From assembly GCA_021018995.1 (NCBI GenBank), contig CM037590.1, positions 37,946,287 through 38,010,286 of the forward strand: a stretch of 64,000 nt of DNA. Reading direction: 5' to 3'. Below, one piece after another: positions 1 to 12,144 of this stretch. The notes beneath the pieces are model-generated. The model worked only from the letters and a program-made list of their open reading frames with translations, made no database searches and had not been told where the DNA came from. The DNA comes from Chloranthus sessilifolius (Eukaryota; Streptophyta; Magnoliopsida; Chloranthales; Chloranthaceae). A program made the position numbers and the translations under genes. Position 1 is the first letter of the stretch. Every line of letters starts with the position of its first letter.

Positions 1-564
1 AAGACACGATGACAAAAGTGCAACTAATCAGAGAACGTATGAAGACAGCTCAAAGCAGGCAGAAAAGTTACACGGATAAAGAAAGGAGAGATGCGAACTT
101 TGCTGAGGGAGATTTAGCTTTTGTCATAATCTCACCTATCAAGGGCGTGATGAGATTTGGAAAGAGAGAAAAACTAAATCTGAGGTATGTTGGACGTTTC
201 GAAATATTGAAGAGGATTGGAGAGAAGGCTTATCGGATTCAGTTGCCACCAAAGTTTGTCGGGATGCATAATGTTTTTCATATATTAATGTTGAAGAAGT
301 ATTTCAAGGACCCTTCATATGTGATCGATTTAGAGCCATTAGAAATTGAGGACATGACCATCATTGAGGAACCAATTTCAATTCTAGAAAGAAAGGAGAG
401 GACACTTCGTAATAAGAAGATTCCATTGGTTTTGGTTAATTGGATGCACCACTCAAGAGAAGAAGCTACTTGGGAGCGCGAGGACGATATGAAGAAGGAA
501 TATCCACACCTTTTTACTTCAGGTACGATCTAATTTCGAGGACAAAATTTTCAACGAGGGAAGG
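1..564 (+). mobile_element. Ty3/gypsy chromovirus (Tekay/Del type), integrase C-terminus and chromodomain
   Basis: This is the 3' coding end of an LTR retrotransposon whose 5' part lies left of the window. The frame at 9-533 reads as the C-terminal part of a chromoviral integrase (residues about 1-105, with the element-typical HNVFHILMLKKY segment) followed by a short chromodomain-like stretch (VLVNWMHHSREEATWE). In such elements the chromodomain directs integration to marked chromatin. A purine-rich tract (gagggaagg, near 556-564) fits the polypurine tract just before the LTR. This part looks whole; the rest of the element cannot be judged. It is a fossil, not a host gene. Confidence 0.88.
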
Positions 565-3400
565 TTATAATGACCGAGATTTTTCGTTATTTAGTCCTTA
601 ATTATTTGCTAGATTTGTAATTTTGATTAGTTTAATTGATTTGATGCATGTGATTAGTTGTTGTGCATGAATATAATATTTACTTTATTTAATAATGATC
701 CATGATAATTAATTAATCTTATTAATATACCCTAAAAGCCTTTAAATATGTGTTAGTAATAATTGGGGTGCGTTTAGTAATGCTTATTAGACTTTTAAAA
801 TATGTTAGTAAAGTAATTAAAGACCTAATAACTAATTAAAGTCCCACTAAGTAATTAAAGATCCAATAATTAATTAAAGACCCATTAAGTAATTAAAGGC
901 CCATAGAATCACTTAAAACCCATGTAGGAAATTCTAAATAGAGTTAGATCTTAAATAGGAAACCTTAAAGTATTCTAAATAAAGTTAGATATTAAATAGG
1001 AAACCTTAAAGCTAAATAGAATTAGATCTTAAATAGGAAACCATAAAGTATTATAAATAGAGATTAATTTACCGAATTTTTACATAACTCTTATAACCTT
1101 ATAACTTCATAGAGAAAGAGAGGAAATTCTAGAGAAGAAGGAGAATCAGAAGAGGAACCCTAGAGTTTTTGGTTTGCAGGCTTAAAAGAACGCAAGAGGA
1201 GCTTACGACGCGACCAGATTTAGGATTAGAGCTTCGGATTGGATCAAGGGAGAGGAGTTACGTAAATTTTACATGAAGACTAGAGGTATGGAGAAATCAT
1301 GTTAAGATTAATCGGAAACGTAGATAAAACAAAAATAGAATATGAATTAGGGTTTATTTCATTTAATGAATATCCTTCATGTTAGATTGTTAAATTTTTA
1401 TGCTTAATTGCAGGTGCTCGATGGTACACGGGGTTTCGTGATTGATCACGGAATTCTGTGTAGAATCCATAATCTGTTTAGAATACAGAATCCCTGTCCA
1501 GAATTCAGAATCTGTTAGGAATTTCAGAATTTGTCATGTTTAATCATCATGTTTAAATGTTTATTTATATTTATCATTGTTTTTATTGCTTAGAATCCAT
1601 GCAACCTATGATATTTGATTTACACGACATGAAATAGGTAGGAATCGATAGAGATTACATATTTATGATGTGTTAAGCCTAAACAAGTAAAAGAGCTATT
1701 GCATGATCGATTGATTTTCAGTTTTTCTATGCATGTACATTCATGACATTTATAAAAGTGAAAAGATATATTTACGACATGACACATGAAAATAAAATAT
1801 TTCTATGATTACGATAGAATTCCTTTGGGCTTATTCTAGAGGAATTAACATGAATAAGAATGACAAGTAATAAAAGTTATGCATCAATTCATTAATGATA
1901 AGACTGAAGAGATGGAGAAGGTATTTAATTTTAAGCTTACTACTTAACTGAAGAGAAGTTATGTGAAAGTTAATGTAGATACTAATCGAAGGATCAGAGA
2001 AGATTAGGATAATGATTAAGAAAGAGATAATCATGTCCATTATGTATGTCGATTTATGCATGGGTTAAAATCTCGGAAAAATGATACGTATCGTTCAGCC
2101 CCAAAATCGATACGTGTCAGACTGTATCGTCTGAAATTTTAAGTTTTTGTATGGGAAGCACTGATACGGTACCTTGAATGTACCGTATCGGTGAGGTCGT
2201 CCGATACGTATCGGTATCGGACGATATTTTGACCCGTGGATTCATGAGCATTAAATGCACAAGTAAAAGTGACTACACATGAAATTTGGGTAGATACCCA
2301 AGCCATAATGTTATATTTAGATTTAATGCTATGTTTCGGTTTCATTCTATTGATTTACTCATTATTATGTTATGTTATATTTCTGTTATTGTTTGATTTT
2401 ATGAATTGATTTGAGTTATGAACCTTTTCTATTAAGCCCATCATGTCTGGTCCATACCGGTTTACTTGGTAAACTGACCCGTTGTTTGGGATTCTAGGGA
2501 GTACAACTATTCATGGAGTGGATGAAGTAGATGCGCCAATGATTGATGAAAATCTAGATTTGAGCGAAGAAGGATTTGAAGCTTAGTGGATTAGGTTTTC
2601 TTTGTGCGTTAGGAAGGATTTTAAGACATTAATTTCAGATTTATTTTTATGAACAAGTTCATGTTAATGACGGATTATGCTTGATTTCAGCTTTTATTTA
2701 ATTTAAAGAGTAAGCATAGAATTTAGTATATTAGGTTATCTCATATTTTAGCATTATTCTCATGATGATGGGAAAAAGAAAATTTATGTGTGCGCTTTTA
2801 ATAGTTATTTTTCCGTTGCGTTTATATGCGGATCTTTATGGATTAAGTGATATAAATATGATCTGGGATATGTGATGTCTCCAAGTGAGCGCATTGATAT
2901 GGTGTATGAATTTGGGGACATCACAAACGAACTGCGTGAAGATCCTCATTTTGGAAGACAAGTGGGCCTGTATTCTTCGTTAGGGAGACATTACGATCTA
3001 TGGGGTTCGGTAGAAATTCATAATTTAACTTATACGGGAACTGAAATGGGAGATCCCTATTTGGTTGGACTCGGGTTCAGGTGTGATGGCGAGGTATGGT
3101 GTCTTCAAAGAAAAGTTGCTCATTGGAGACATACACGATGGTTGGGGGCAATGACGAGGAGCATTGGGACACATGGCAGTGAGGACAATCACATGTATAT
3201 GATCTTTGTCGATGGCAGACGTGCGATTTTGGGAGAAGGAGGTCCTAACCAGAGATTGGAGATGCAGGATGGAGATTCATGGATTCTGAGGAACATTGTG
3301 CATTGCTCGAGATGCATGAGAACGTCGTACAATAGGTTCAGATAGCACGCGATGTGTATGGCTTAAGTTCAGATTGAAAGAACAGAGTAGTAGGGTGGAG
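565..3400 (+). mobile_element. Long 3' LTR of the Tekay/Del-type element (right end uncertain)
   Basis: The LTR should begin straight after the polypurine tract, near 565. Del/Tekay elements are known for LTRs above 2 kb, and the following 2-2.8 kb has no other identity. The part at 2870-3345, which holds an open frame of 157 codons, resembles the low-complexity G-rich tail of such LTRs more than any protein. A MITE (2059-2238) sits inside. I could not find the terminal CA or a target duplication, so the right border is a guess. Confidence 0.5.
2059..2238. mobile_element. Palindrome-rich MITE, copy 1
   Basis: The element begins with CATGGGTTAAAATC and ends with its near inverse (ATATTTTGACCCGTG). 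It is flanked by an imperfect 8-bp target duplication, gatttatg (2051-2058) and gattcatg (2239-2246). The interior carries several GATACGTATCG-like palindromes. It is inserted in the Tekay-type LTR. An 8-bp duplication is what hAT-superfamily transposases make; no transposase is present. Confidence 0.8.
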
Positions 3401-5659
3401 TTTGTTGACCTGGATCCAAGCCTTAGGTCCGGGATGTCGCTTGTTGAGGAGTCCTTGGAGTGCTTCTGTTTTGGGATGTAAAGGGTGGGGGGGGGGGTCA
3501 AAGAGGGGACACTATAAGGAGAAGCAACTCGTGGTGATGATGGGGAATCTCGATGGGCGGGAGAGGCAAGGGCGTTTAGGTCGTACAAGCGAATTGAGTG
3601 TGGAACCGACCACAAGGTAGCTTCATCATGTGTTGGGTAGTACTTGTACATAGGCTACTATGACAGCTGACGTCAATAAGCATGATTGGGATAAGACCAT
3701 GACAGTTGGCACTCGTTTGTTGGAGGAACAAGGGAATGGGGCTGGGGCTGGGGCTGAGACCCACGTGGATACAATTGTGGAAGAATTGGGCCTGGTATTG
3801 AAAAAGAGCGTGATAACTTTAGGCCTACATATGGCTATGGGCTCTATGTGGTTGGATTAGGAGACAGACCAACTTCTGTTATGGGATTCTCAAGGCTAGG
3901 GCCCACTCAGTGTGTGGAATACGAAATCTCGAGACTTTGGAGGCCATTAGGTGGTTTCTCTTTCGGGGATCGACGTGCAACTCTGGGAGAGGGAGCGCTG
4001 GAGCCCTTGCCTCTTCTTGTCTCGGTATCTGGCCGGTGGACTTTGCTGTCAGTAGATTCCAATTTTCCGCAAGAACATCTGGGTTTCAAACTCAGCACAA
4101 ACATTTTCCTTATCCGACATGTTCTCCTTGCATTTTAGGGATGGGTATGTGTGCGATGTGTACCAATGTCCTTAGATTTGGGTGTCAGTCTTATGTTTGT
4201 TCAAATCTTAATTTTACAGCTATGCAACATGCCAACAACATTTGAATTTTTAGTTTTTATAGTTTTATTTATTTGGGATAACCGTTTTTTGGTTAATGTG
4301 TTTGAATTAGGTCTTGTTCAGAGCTTGCTGATAAAGGCATCTCTAGGGATTTTGCTGAGGATATGCTCATTAGGATATCTATTCCAGATGAATTCTGGGA
4401 CTCCTTGATAAGGGCTCTCTATTGAAGGAGTGGGATGACTTGCGGGAGGTGATTGTTGGGTTGAATGAGTTGAGCGATGATCTTTGCTTGGAGGGAGGTG
4501 TAGCTAGGAGAGGGATTATAAAGAAGACTTCGTGGAAGAAGAGGGTGAGTTGCAGAAGGCTACAAGGAGTTTGAGAAAGGAAGCGAGGAGGAGGTCAGAC
4601 ATCTCAACGCAATGGAAGCTCTTGAAGTAAACCCATTGAGATCTCTGACGTGTTGCGAATGGAAAGCACGTCATTTCGATCGGCTTTGAGCACGCTAGTA
4701 GAAGAAGCAGGGGCTTAGATAGTGATGATGATTCCATTGACAGTGATGGTATGTTTTACCTGCAAACTTGGTCACGATATGGTGGGGAAACTGGTTTCTT
4801 ACTCTTAAGGAAGTTGGATTGGAGCACAAGGGAATGGATAACAATCTGAAAGCTTTGTTTGCAAGTTTAGAGTTCCCTAAGAAGGGGAGCCAATCAAGGA
4901 AATAACGGAAATGGAAGAGGGAGCTGGCAATTTTAAATGGGGTCTGAATTACGATAAAGGGGAGCTGACCAGTCAGAATGATGACTGTTACAGAGTCTTG
5001 TGGTCGGGCTGTGGGTTTTTCCGTGTTGATGAAGATTTTATCTTGGAATGTTAAAGGTATTTGCCGTTTAGGGATGAGGGCTTCTATGAAATTTTTCATT
5101 GAGGGAGTTAAGTCGTGGATTGTGATAATTCAGGTGGCCAAATGGGGGAGACAGATGTGGATAAAATTTTAGTATCCTCATCAGAAACATATGAGATTAG
5201 GTTAATGTCAGTTCCAATGGAGCATCTGAGGCTTAGTGGTCGCTTAGACCAGTTCGTTACTCAATCCAGTTGATAAGTCGGTTAAATTGAAGAATGTGGA
5301 TAATAACAGAATTTGGCCGTTCACGGGTGTCTATGGTCCGAATTATGACGGATGAAGGATTGATATTTGGAGGGAGTTGTTGGAGGTGTATGAAGGTTGG
5401 AGAGTTCCATGGGTGGTGGGAAGAGACTTCAATTTGGGCAGATGTCATTTGAAAAAAAGGGGAGGCACTTCAGTGTCTTGGGATGTAAGGTTGCTGATTT
5501 TATTATGGAGACTGGTTTAATTGATCAGCCTATGGGAGGAAGATGTTTTACCTGGTCAAACAGGCAGGAATATGGATCAAAATCTCGGTTTTTCGATACG
5601 TATCGTCCAGCCCCAAAACTGATACGTATCGGTTCATGATGATATTTTCCGGATTTTTC

Positions 5660-5693
<34 letters not shown>

Positions 5694-6300
5694 AAACCTA
5701 TAATTTGAAATTATCGGACGATAATTTCAAATTATCATCCTATACGAATGATACATTGAACGATACAGACGATACGAACGATAATTTGACTGTTTTTTAA
5801 GGGGAGCGATAAAAACCCAATGTGTCGTATCGTTCAAGTCCAAAACTGATACGTATCGGTATCGGACGATATTTTGATCCATGGGCTGGAAGATTCTATC
5901 CTAGCTAGACTGGGCTGGTTCCTGTATTCGCAGCTCTTGGGGATATGTTCCCATATGTGCTCATTGAGGGTCTGGGTAGACCGGTTTCGAACCATACCCG
6001 ATTGTTTTAAAATGTGACACTATTGGGAGCGGCCCCATCTCCGTTTAGATTTGAGAATATGTGGTTAAAGAACAAGAGTTTCTCAAACATTGTGGAGGAA
6101 AAGTGGAATGCTTGGGTAGCAGGGGTGCAGTGCTGAATACATATTTCAAACTCAAAAAGCTTAAGGAAGCTATTAAAGAGTGGAATGTGGAGGTGTTCCG
6201 ATTGGTAGGGAAAGCCAAATAGGAAATTTCGACTCAAATAGAGAAGTTGATAAAGAAGAGAACATACGATCTGAGTGCTAATTCTTATTTCCACAATTCT
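3400..6300 (+). mobile_element. L1-type LINE relic, 5' half (ORF1 region and endonuclease)
   Basis: The endonuclease domain of a plant L1 starts at about 5026 with MKILSWNVKGI, continues near 5400 with a PWVVGRDFN motif, and its end appears after an inserted MITE with GRPVSNHTRLF (near 5975) and FRFENMWL (near 6050). These are hallmark L1 ORF2 motifs. The 3400-5000 stretch is probably 5' UTR and ORF1 but is too decayed to confirm. The reading frame is broken in several places. No reverse transcriptase, 3' UTR or polyA tail follows 6300, so the 3' half is lost, the reverse of the usual 5' truncation. It lies in the same orientation as the LIM gene downstream, probably within its first intron. 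Confidence 0.72.
5571..5883. mobile_element. Palindrome-rich MITE, copy 2 (with long A tract)
   Basis: The termini are TATGGATCAAAATC and the near inverse ending GATCCATG. The 8-bp duplications are ggcaggaa (5563-5570) and ggctggaa (5884-5891). It interrupts the L1 endonuclease region. At 313 bp it is the longest of the six copies, through an internal run of about 30 A (5660-5690) and extra GATAC/GTATC words. Confidence 0.85.
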
Positions 6301-7227
6301 TAAGCAAGTATTACTATGTTAAATAAATCTTAATTTCCTTTCGAATTCACCTGACTATATAACAGCTAGCTCTAATTACCATTGAACTTCCTAATCAAGC
6401 ATATTTAGATATCTAACAGTTTAAATATATAAATAAGACCCTTTCATGCATGGGTCACTTCATACACTAGCCTTTTTATGTCTCAATTGGCTTCAGGATT
6501 TGTTCATATCCCTCATGAAACTTTCATTAACAACCAGCATTTACTAGGAGAAATATGTACAAGCTGTGAAATCAGTATGTGGTCCTTTGAACTCAAATTA
6601 TAATATCTATATAAAGCGTCTAAATACCTAGATGACATTTAAAATTAATAAATAAATAGCCTTCTATCTTTACATGCATGGGATGTCTTATCCACTAGCC
6701 TATTTTATGTTTCACTTGGCTTTAGAATTTGTGCATTTGATTAACATGTATGAGTTGTAAATGTTCTTGAGTGATCGGTAAGTTCCATGAGACCAATTTA
6801 CAATTTCTATATGGAATATAGGAACAATAATGTGATTTTGATCAAGTCAATACCATGCACAAAAATGTGTGTGGGTTAACACTAGACTTTGATGGTAAAA
6901 TTTAAGAACCTGGGAACATATCTTGGTACTTGGTGCTTCAGTTTTTGTTTTATTTTATTTACTTATGTTTTTCATTTCGTGATTTATGTCTTAATATTTG
7001 TTTATGAATAGAATTATTGTTTTCATGTGATTTGACATTCTTGTTGAAATTTTTTAGCGATGCTGTGAGAATATGATTATTTTTGTTTATTATCATCAAG
7101 AGATTTTTATCTAATGTATTAAAAACAAACATCTATTATCATTTCATAAATTATATGTTAGCATGTTTTGGGCATATATTTCATGAATTCGTTCCCACTC
7201 CTCCCTAATGACTAATTGATTTTGCAG
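6301..7227 (+). other. Intron of the LIM gene, with an old direct repeat
   Basis: This AT-rich intron sequence ends in a normal acceptor (tttgcag at 7221-7227). Two diverged copies of a segment at about 6440-6530 and 6660-6745 (shared words catgcatggg, cactagcct, tggctt) lie about 225 bp apart. I see no coding exon here. Confidence 0.6.
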
Positions 7228-10200
7228 CTAAGTAACTATTCCTCCTTTGAGGGTGTTCTGTACTGCAAGCCACACTTTGACCAACTCTTTAAGAGGACTG
7301 GAAGTTTGGATAAAAGTTTCGAAGGTAGCTATCATTATATTCTACTTCCAATATTCTTTGAAAAATTAAAGGGAAATCTCTTATTTCCTCCTTATGTTTC
7401 CCTCTGTTTTTCCCTCGTAGGTGCTCCAAGAATCACTAAAGCAGACAAATCAATTGATAATGAGGTACTCTCCTATTTCTAGATTGATGAGTCAGAGTGT
7501 GTTTCCTACACATGCGATGATATGTGGAAATTATCCTTAATTGTAGATTCAAGCTTCGTAATAGTATGTATGAAAGTACATTAAATTTTTTTTTTTTTTT
7601 TGGTGGGGTCAAATTACATAGGTCCATGCCAACAACAAAGTTTCGAGTATGTTTGCTGGCACCCAAGACAAGTGTGTTGCTTGCAAGAAAACTGTGTACC
7701 CAATTGAGAAGGTAATACTTATCGTTTCTTCAATAATAAAAAAAACTATCTCTTGTTCTTATTTTTCCTTTAATTATTAATTTTACATGATGCATTAAAC
7801 AAGGATGTTATTTCTGCTGATAAAATGTGCCTATTTTTGTATTTTGCCATATCGAAGTTGTGGGATTTTTTATCTCTTGCTTGTGACAAGCCACATAAAA
7901 CAAGGATGCTTTAGTTTGAAACTGAGTAAATGTTTATATTGAACTAGTTCATTTTTTGGACCCTACCATGTATCTATAGCCTGGTGAAGATATGAAACAA
8001 TTAAAGTAAGATTTTGTACCAATCCGTTCCCAATCTAGATTGTAAACGAGTCACTGATTTTGGACACAGGGCACTATTTTTCATCAAGTTTGCCATGTGA
8101 TGTGAAGGAGCCGATGTGAAGAGCTAGCGTGTCAAAGATTGAATAAAAAAAATCTCCATCATCTGATTACAAGCAGTTGATGGAAATGTTTGCAGGCATT
8201 TGACAACTTTGAATCAGATGATGGAAATGTTTTTCAATGCAATCATTCACAATACAAATCTTTAGATCTTGGTAATCACATAACATGTCACACTAGATGA
8301 AAAATAATGCCACATGTTCAAAAAAGTTACCCTAACCATGATTTGAGACAGTGTTACCAGAAGTGGTGATTTTTTTAATACATCCCGTTTAATCGTAATT
8401 TATTCAACTAATGTAAAGATTAAAGAACGCAATTTTTTCAAATTTTTTTTGCACTTTTCGCATTTTTATTGTGATTTTTACAATTTAATTGTGCTTAATT
8501 CATATTCCATTAAAATTCATGTTGGAACATCTATTTATTTTTTAATATTTTATTTTGAAATTTTCATTTTTTTCCCCTGATTCCCCACCCTTTCTGTTAT
8601 TTCCCTTGCCAATTTTTCTGCAAATTCCGACTTGGTAATCATGGTTTAACAGTCTGTAGTGCTCAAAGATTGCATTGAAAAACATCTCCATAATGTGAAT
8701 GGGTCAGTTCTCCTATACCAGCTATTAAAATAAATTGCCAAGGTAGCTAAATTTGAATTGTGCCTATAAAAGTATATAAGACAGCTTCTTTGTCTCCTTC
8801 ATTGGACATGTGCAACCCTGCAGAAACTTACTTAAATTTTGCGTATATAACATTACAGAAAATATACTTTATTTTTCTGGGATTCTCTCGCCTAAAAATG
8901 CATACAGTTGCTCATTGTCCATCATATGGGAAATACTCAAATACGTAAATCTTTGAGTAGGAAAGTGCTGAACAATCCTTTTGGTTCTTTTCTACGCTAA
9001 TATGTCTATGTATGCATACCAGTCATCGGTAAAAAATATTTTTAAATCATTAACTCCCCTCTGGGCTATATATAGTGGTCTGCCTAGATTCTGAAATGTT
9101 TTGTTTCCCAGTTGGTTCTACAATGCCCAAAATAAGCACACAAATCGATATTGAAATCTGCTTGATATGCTATAATTTAGAGTATAGGATGCTGTGTACG
9201 TCTGCTGGCTTATTAACGTGGCCTTGCCACCATACTTCAGTGTGCACTAGCTTTATGTTAGATTGTGGCTCTAACTTGTGAAGTCGCTCAAGCGGGAACC
9301 AAGTCCACTCGAGCGAGGTGAGCACTCAACAAGAGCGAACTAATGGGTGTAAGTCGCTTGAGCGAGTTTGGTTCTCTCTCTAGCGACCAACACACTATTC
9401 AAAGGGGCATTTTCTCGGGTTTTAGTTGCTCGAGCGACTTTGGTTGTCGCTCGAGCAACCTGTGACGTCTTAGTTACTTGCAGACTCCGTTTTTGGCTAG
9501 TTTCTCTTGGGTTAGAAGTAGGATTCAGCTCTTCTATATAAAGGGAAAGCTCATGTACAAATTGTAGGGTTGAGATATCATTGTAAAGCTTTGGAAAACC
9601 TATCTAGGGTTTTGAGGAGAGCTTTGGTGAGACTTGAGTGTTCTTGTATTCTTGTGTAATCATCAATATAGTAGATTATTGTTGCCCGTGGACGTAGGCA
9701 TATTGCTGAATCACGTAGATCGTTGGTTAGTTTGTGGTTGATTTTCTTCTATTTTGCATTCTTATTTGATCGTTCATCGTGAGATCGTTGGTTAGTTTGT
9801 GAGCTTCCGCGCAACACTTTAATCTTCAATTTGCACAGCTGAAGCTGATGTTTATGCATCTTGGAGGCACATTCTCCAAATTTTCTTTTGATTTTTAGGA
9901 TTGATGGGGCACGAACGGCCACCCCATTACAGATTATAGCCATGACCGACCCCCATATAACCCATGTGGTACATGGAGAAATCGAAGCCATCAATATGAT
10001 AAGCTCATATATTGAACTGTAGAGGGCCCAAGAATTTTTGGGAGATTTGAACCATATGATATATGCACTCTAACATGGACATCAGTTTATATTTTTTCGC
10101 CAATTGATATTAGTCACCGACCAAACGGTTCCTGTCATCTTATAAGCATGATTCTTTGGCTGAGAGACATGCCAATGATGGACTTTAATCTTCAATTTGC

Positions 10201-11209
10201 ACAGCTGAAGCTGATGTTTATGCATCTTGGAGGCACATTCTCCAAATTTTCTTTTGATTTTTAGGATTGATGGGGCACGAACGGCCACCCCATTACAGAT
10301 TATAGCCATGACCGACCCCCATATAACCCATGTGGTACATGGAGAAATCGAAGCCATCAATATGATAAGCTCATATATTGAACTGTAGAGGGCCCAAGAA
10401 TTTTTGGGAGATTTGAACCATATGATATATGCACTCTAACATGGACAGCAGTTTATATTTTTTCGCCAATTGATATTAGTCACCGACCAAACGGTTCCTG
10501 TCATCTTATAAGCATGATTCTTTGGCTGAGAGACATGCCAATGATGGACTGTCATTTGGACTATTTGGAATAATAAAAAATTTGTACTATGTTCTGTGTG
10601 GACGGTCATGCCCATGGGTCAAAATCTTGGACGTTACCGGTACGTGTCGTCCGATGCCGCCCAACCCTCCGGTACGATACATTGGATGTATCCTACCATA
10701 CAAATACATATATATTGCTATGTATCGTGTGATACGTACCAATGTATCATCCGAACTGATACGTATTGGAAAACTGGGATTTTGACTGATGGTCGTGCCC
10801 CTATCTGTGTACAAGCATCAAGCGGTCAGGAGGAGACTCCCTATTTTTTATTATTATATTTTTGTTATTTTATTATGTTCTATTTCGAAAGTGTTCCATG
10901 TTTTTCAGAAAGGCTTTTCACTCACTTGTTCTACTTTCACTTCACTGAATCTCACTCCACATTATACGGATTCCTAATGCCAAGCTTTTTGCATTTCAGG
11001 TAGCGGTTGATGGCACCTCCTACCATAGGCCCTGTTTCAAATGTGCCCACGGGGGATGCGTAATCAGCCCGTCCAACTATGTGGCTCATGAGGGTCGACT
11101 CTATTGTAAGCACCACCACTCTCAGCTCTTCAAGGAGAAGGGAAATTTCAGCCAGCTCGACAAACATGAACATGTTAAAGGGGTGCCTGAGAACACAGTA
11201 TCTGAGTAA
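7228..11209 (+). CDS. WLIM1: WLIM1-type two-LIM-domain actin-binding protein (first exon outside window)
   Basis: Four exons are visible: 7228-7324, 7421-7464, 7622-7711 and 11000-11209. All have GT-AG borders and matching phases, giving 146 residues and a stop. Exon 1 here starts mid-protein (LSNYSSFEGVLYCKPHFDQ), the end of LIM domain 1. The second LIM domain runs from DKCVACKKTVYP through SYHRPCFKCAHGG to EGRLYCKHHH, with the Cys/His zinc ligands in place. The TGSLDKSFEG linker and LFKEKGNFSQL tail fit plant WLIM1 proteins, which bundle actin filaments in the cytoplasm and can enter the nucleus. About 45 residues (start codon and the first zinc finger of LIM1) are missing and would lie upstream of 7228, probably beyond the window start. 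The last intron is 3.3 kb and transposon-laden. Identity as a WLIM is clear; the WLIM1 subclass is likely. Confidence 0.93.
7712..9277 (+). other. LIM gene last intron, left part
   Basis: The sequence is AT-rich and non-coding. A small foldback (about 8157-8226) pairs ccatcatctgatt with aatcagatgatgg, and words near 8219-8247 recur inverted near 8663-8692, so an old MITE may lie here. I see nothing else. Confidence 0.4.
9278..9815 (+). mobile_element. Solo LTR, copia type
   Basis: It runs from TGTGAAGTCGCTC to GCGCAACA with no internal region. It has a TATA box (ctatataaaggg near 9534) and the gttgcccgtggacgtaggca stretch common near the end of copia-type LTRs. The first 190 bp carry a cluster of CGCTCGAGCGA-like palindromes (9283-9465). 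The target duplication is not clear. It lies in the last LIM-gene intron, sense to the gene. Confidence 0.65.
9816..10547 (+). repeat. 366-bp tandem duplication in the LIM gene intron
   Basis: Unit 1 (9816-10181) and unit 2 (10182-10547) are almost identical by eye; for example acatggacatc in one is acatggacagc in the other. The open frames within it (82-92 codons, - strand) are the same non-coding sequence twice. Unit 1 begins exactly where the solo LTR ends. The high identity implies a recent duplication. Confidence 0.9.
10613..10791. mobile_element. Palindrome-rich MITE, copy 3
   Basis: It starts CATGGGTCAAAATC and ends ATTTTGACTGATG. The 8-bp duplications are gtcatgcc (10605-10612) and gtcgtgcc (10792-10799). 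It sits just right of the tandem duplication, 209 bp before the last LIM exon. Confidence 0.82.
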
Positions 11210-11600
11210 CGAAAGTAGTTTGCATTTCTTTCGTCGGTTGCAATATAGATTAGCATGAGTTGAGTACAACTTTGGAAGAACATGCAGAAGTTTGGGGCTT
11301 CAACCAGATTTTCACTTGCCAATTCTTGGAAATGCTGAGAGTTGAATGAATAATAGGAGAGTGGTCTTTGTTATTATAGAATAAGTTGGGGTCTTTGTCA
11401 GAATAAACTGTGTTAGCCAACTTGTTTGTGTAGGCTGTGTTTTGGAGATTTTGGTAGGTCGGCTGTGTATCCGTTGTCTTCATTTCAGAAGTAGATTTTG
11501 CTGTCTTAGTAAATTTCGGGATTCATCTTCGATGATTTATCGTTTTTTGCTTTTTCCCTTGTTAACTTCCTGCTCATGGTAATTTTTTTTTATGTTTTGT
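11210..11600 (+). terminator. LIM gene 3' UTR with a polyadenylation signal candidate
   Basis: The stop codon TAA is at 11207-11209. The next 200 bp is a plausible 3' UTR, and AATAAA at about 11403-11408 is the best polyA signal. The exact cleavage site cannot be read from the sequence. Confidence 0.5.
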
Positions 11601-12139
11601 TAAAATTATTATGTTTTTTGCCGTTGTTTAGTGGCGGATGACACACCTATACACAGATTAGAGGCATGACTTGGCGATAAATTAGCTGGTATGTGTTTTT
11701 GAGCAATCCAAGTCATCAAGATACTAGTTCATTGATTGAATTAAAATGGGCCCAAATGACACTCATTTGGATAGCCACACGGTCTGATCTATATGCATTC
11801 TAAAATGAACGGTTGTTCATATTGTTTAATGGTCAAAATTAAAGTGTACCAATCCGATGATTCAAATCTTCGTGATTCTTAACACTTGTCAATGATGTGC
11901 TGCTAAGCTACTAATAGGACAACTTTTATTGATCAAATATGTGTGCCATGTGGTGAAAAACTGGACGGTCTACTAACATGCACTTAACCTGCAACAAATG
12001 CTATGTACGGATCTTACACCAACAACCATTTGGAAATTGATATGGTTGAATAAGGGACTACAAATGTACTCAGGTTTGGTTGTTGGCTAATGTACAGTAT
12101 ATTGATATATGCAGCATTGTTGGTACATTCTTCTTACAT
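11601..12139. other. Intergenic DNA without recognised genes
   Basis: The sequence is non-coding and AT-rich. Its word content (gcattctaaaatgaacgg, ccaatccgatgattcaaat) resembles decayed DNA-transposon remnants, but I find no clear termini. Confidence 0.35.
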
Positions 12140-12144
12140 CTAAT

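Noticed and set aside
2872-3345. 157-codon open frame on the + strand
   Set aside because: It shows no domain or family resemblance. Its sequence fits the long G-rich LTR of the adjoining Tekay-type element, so I did not call a gene.
9749-10360. Two nearly identical - strand frames starting MMASISPCTTWVIWG
   Set aside because: They are the same intron sequence in the two units of a tandem duplication, not duplicated genes.
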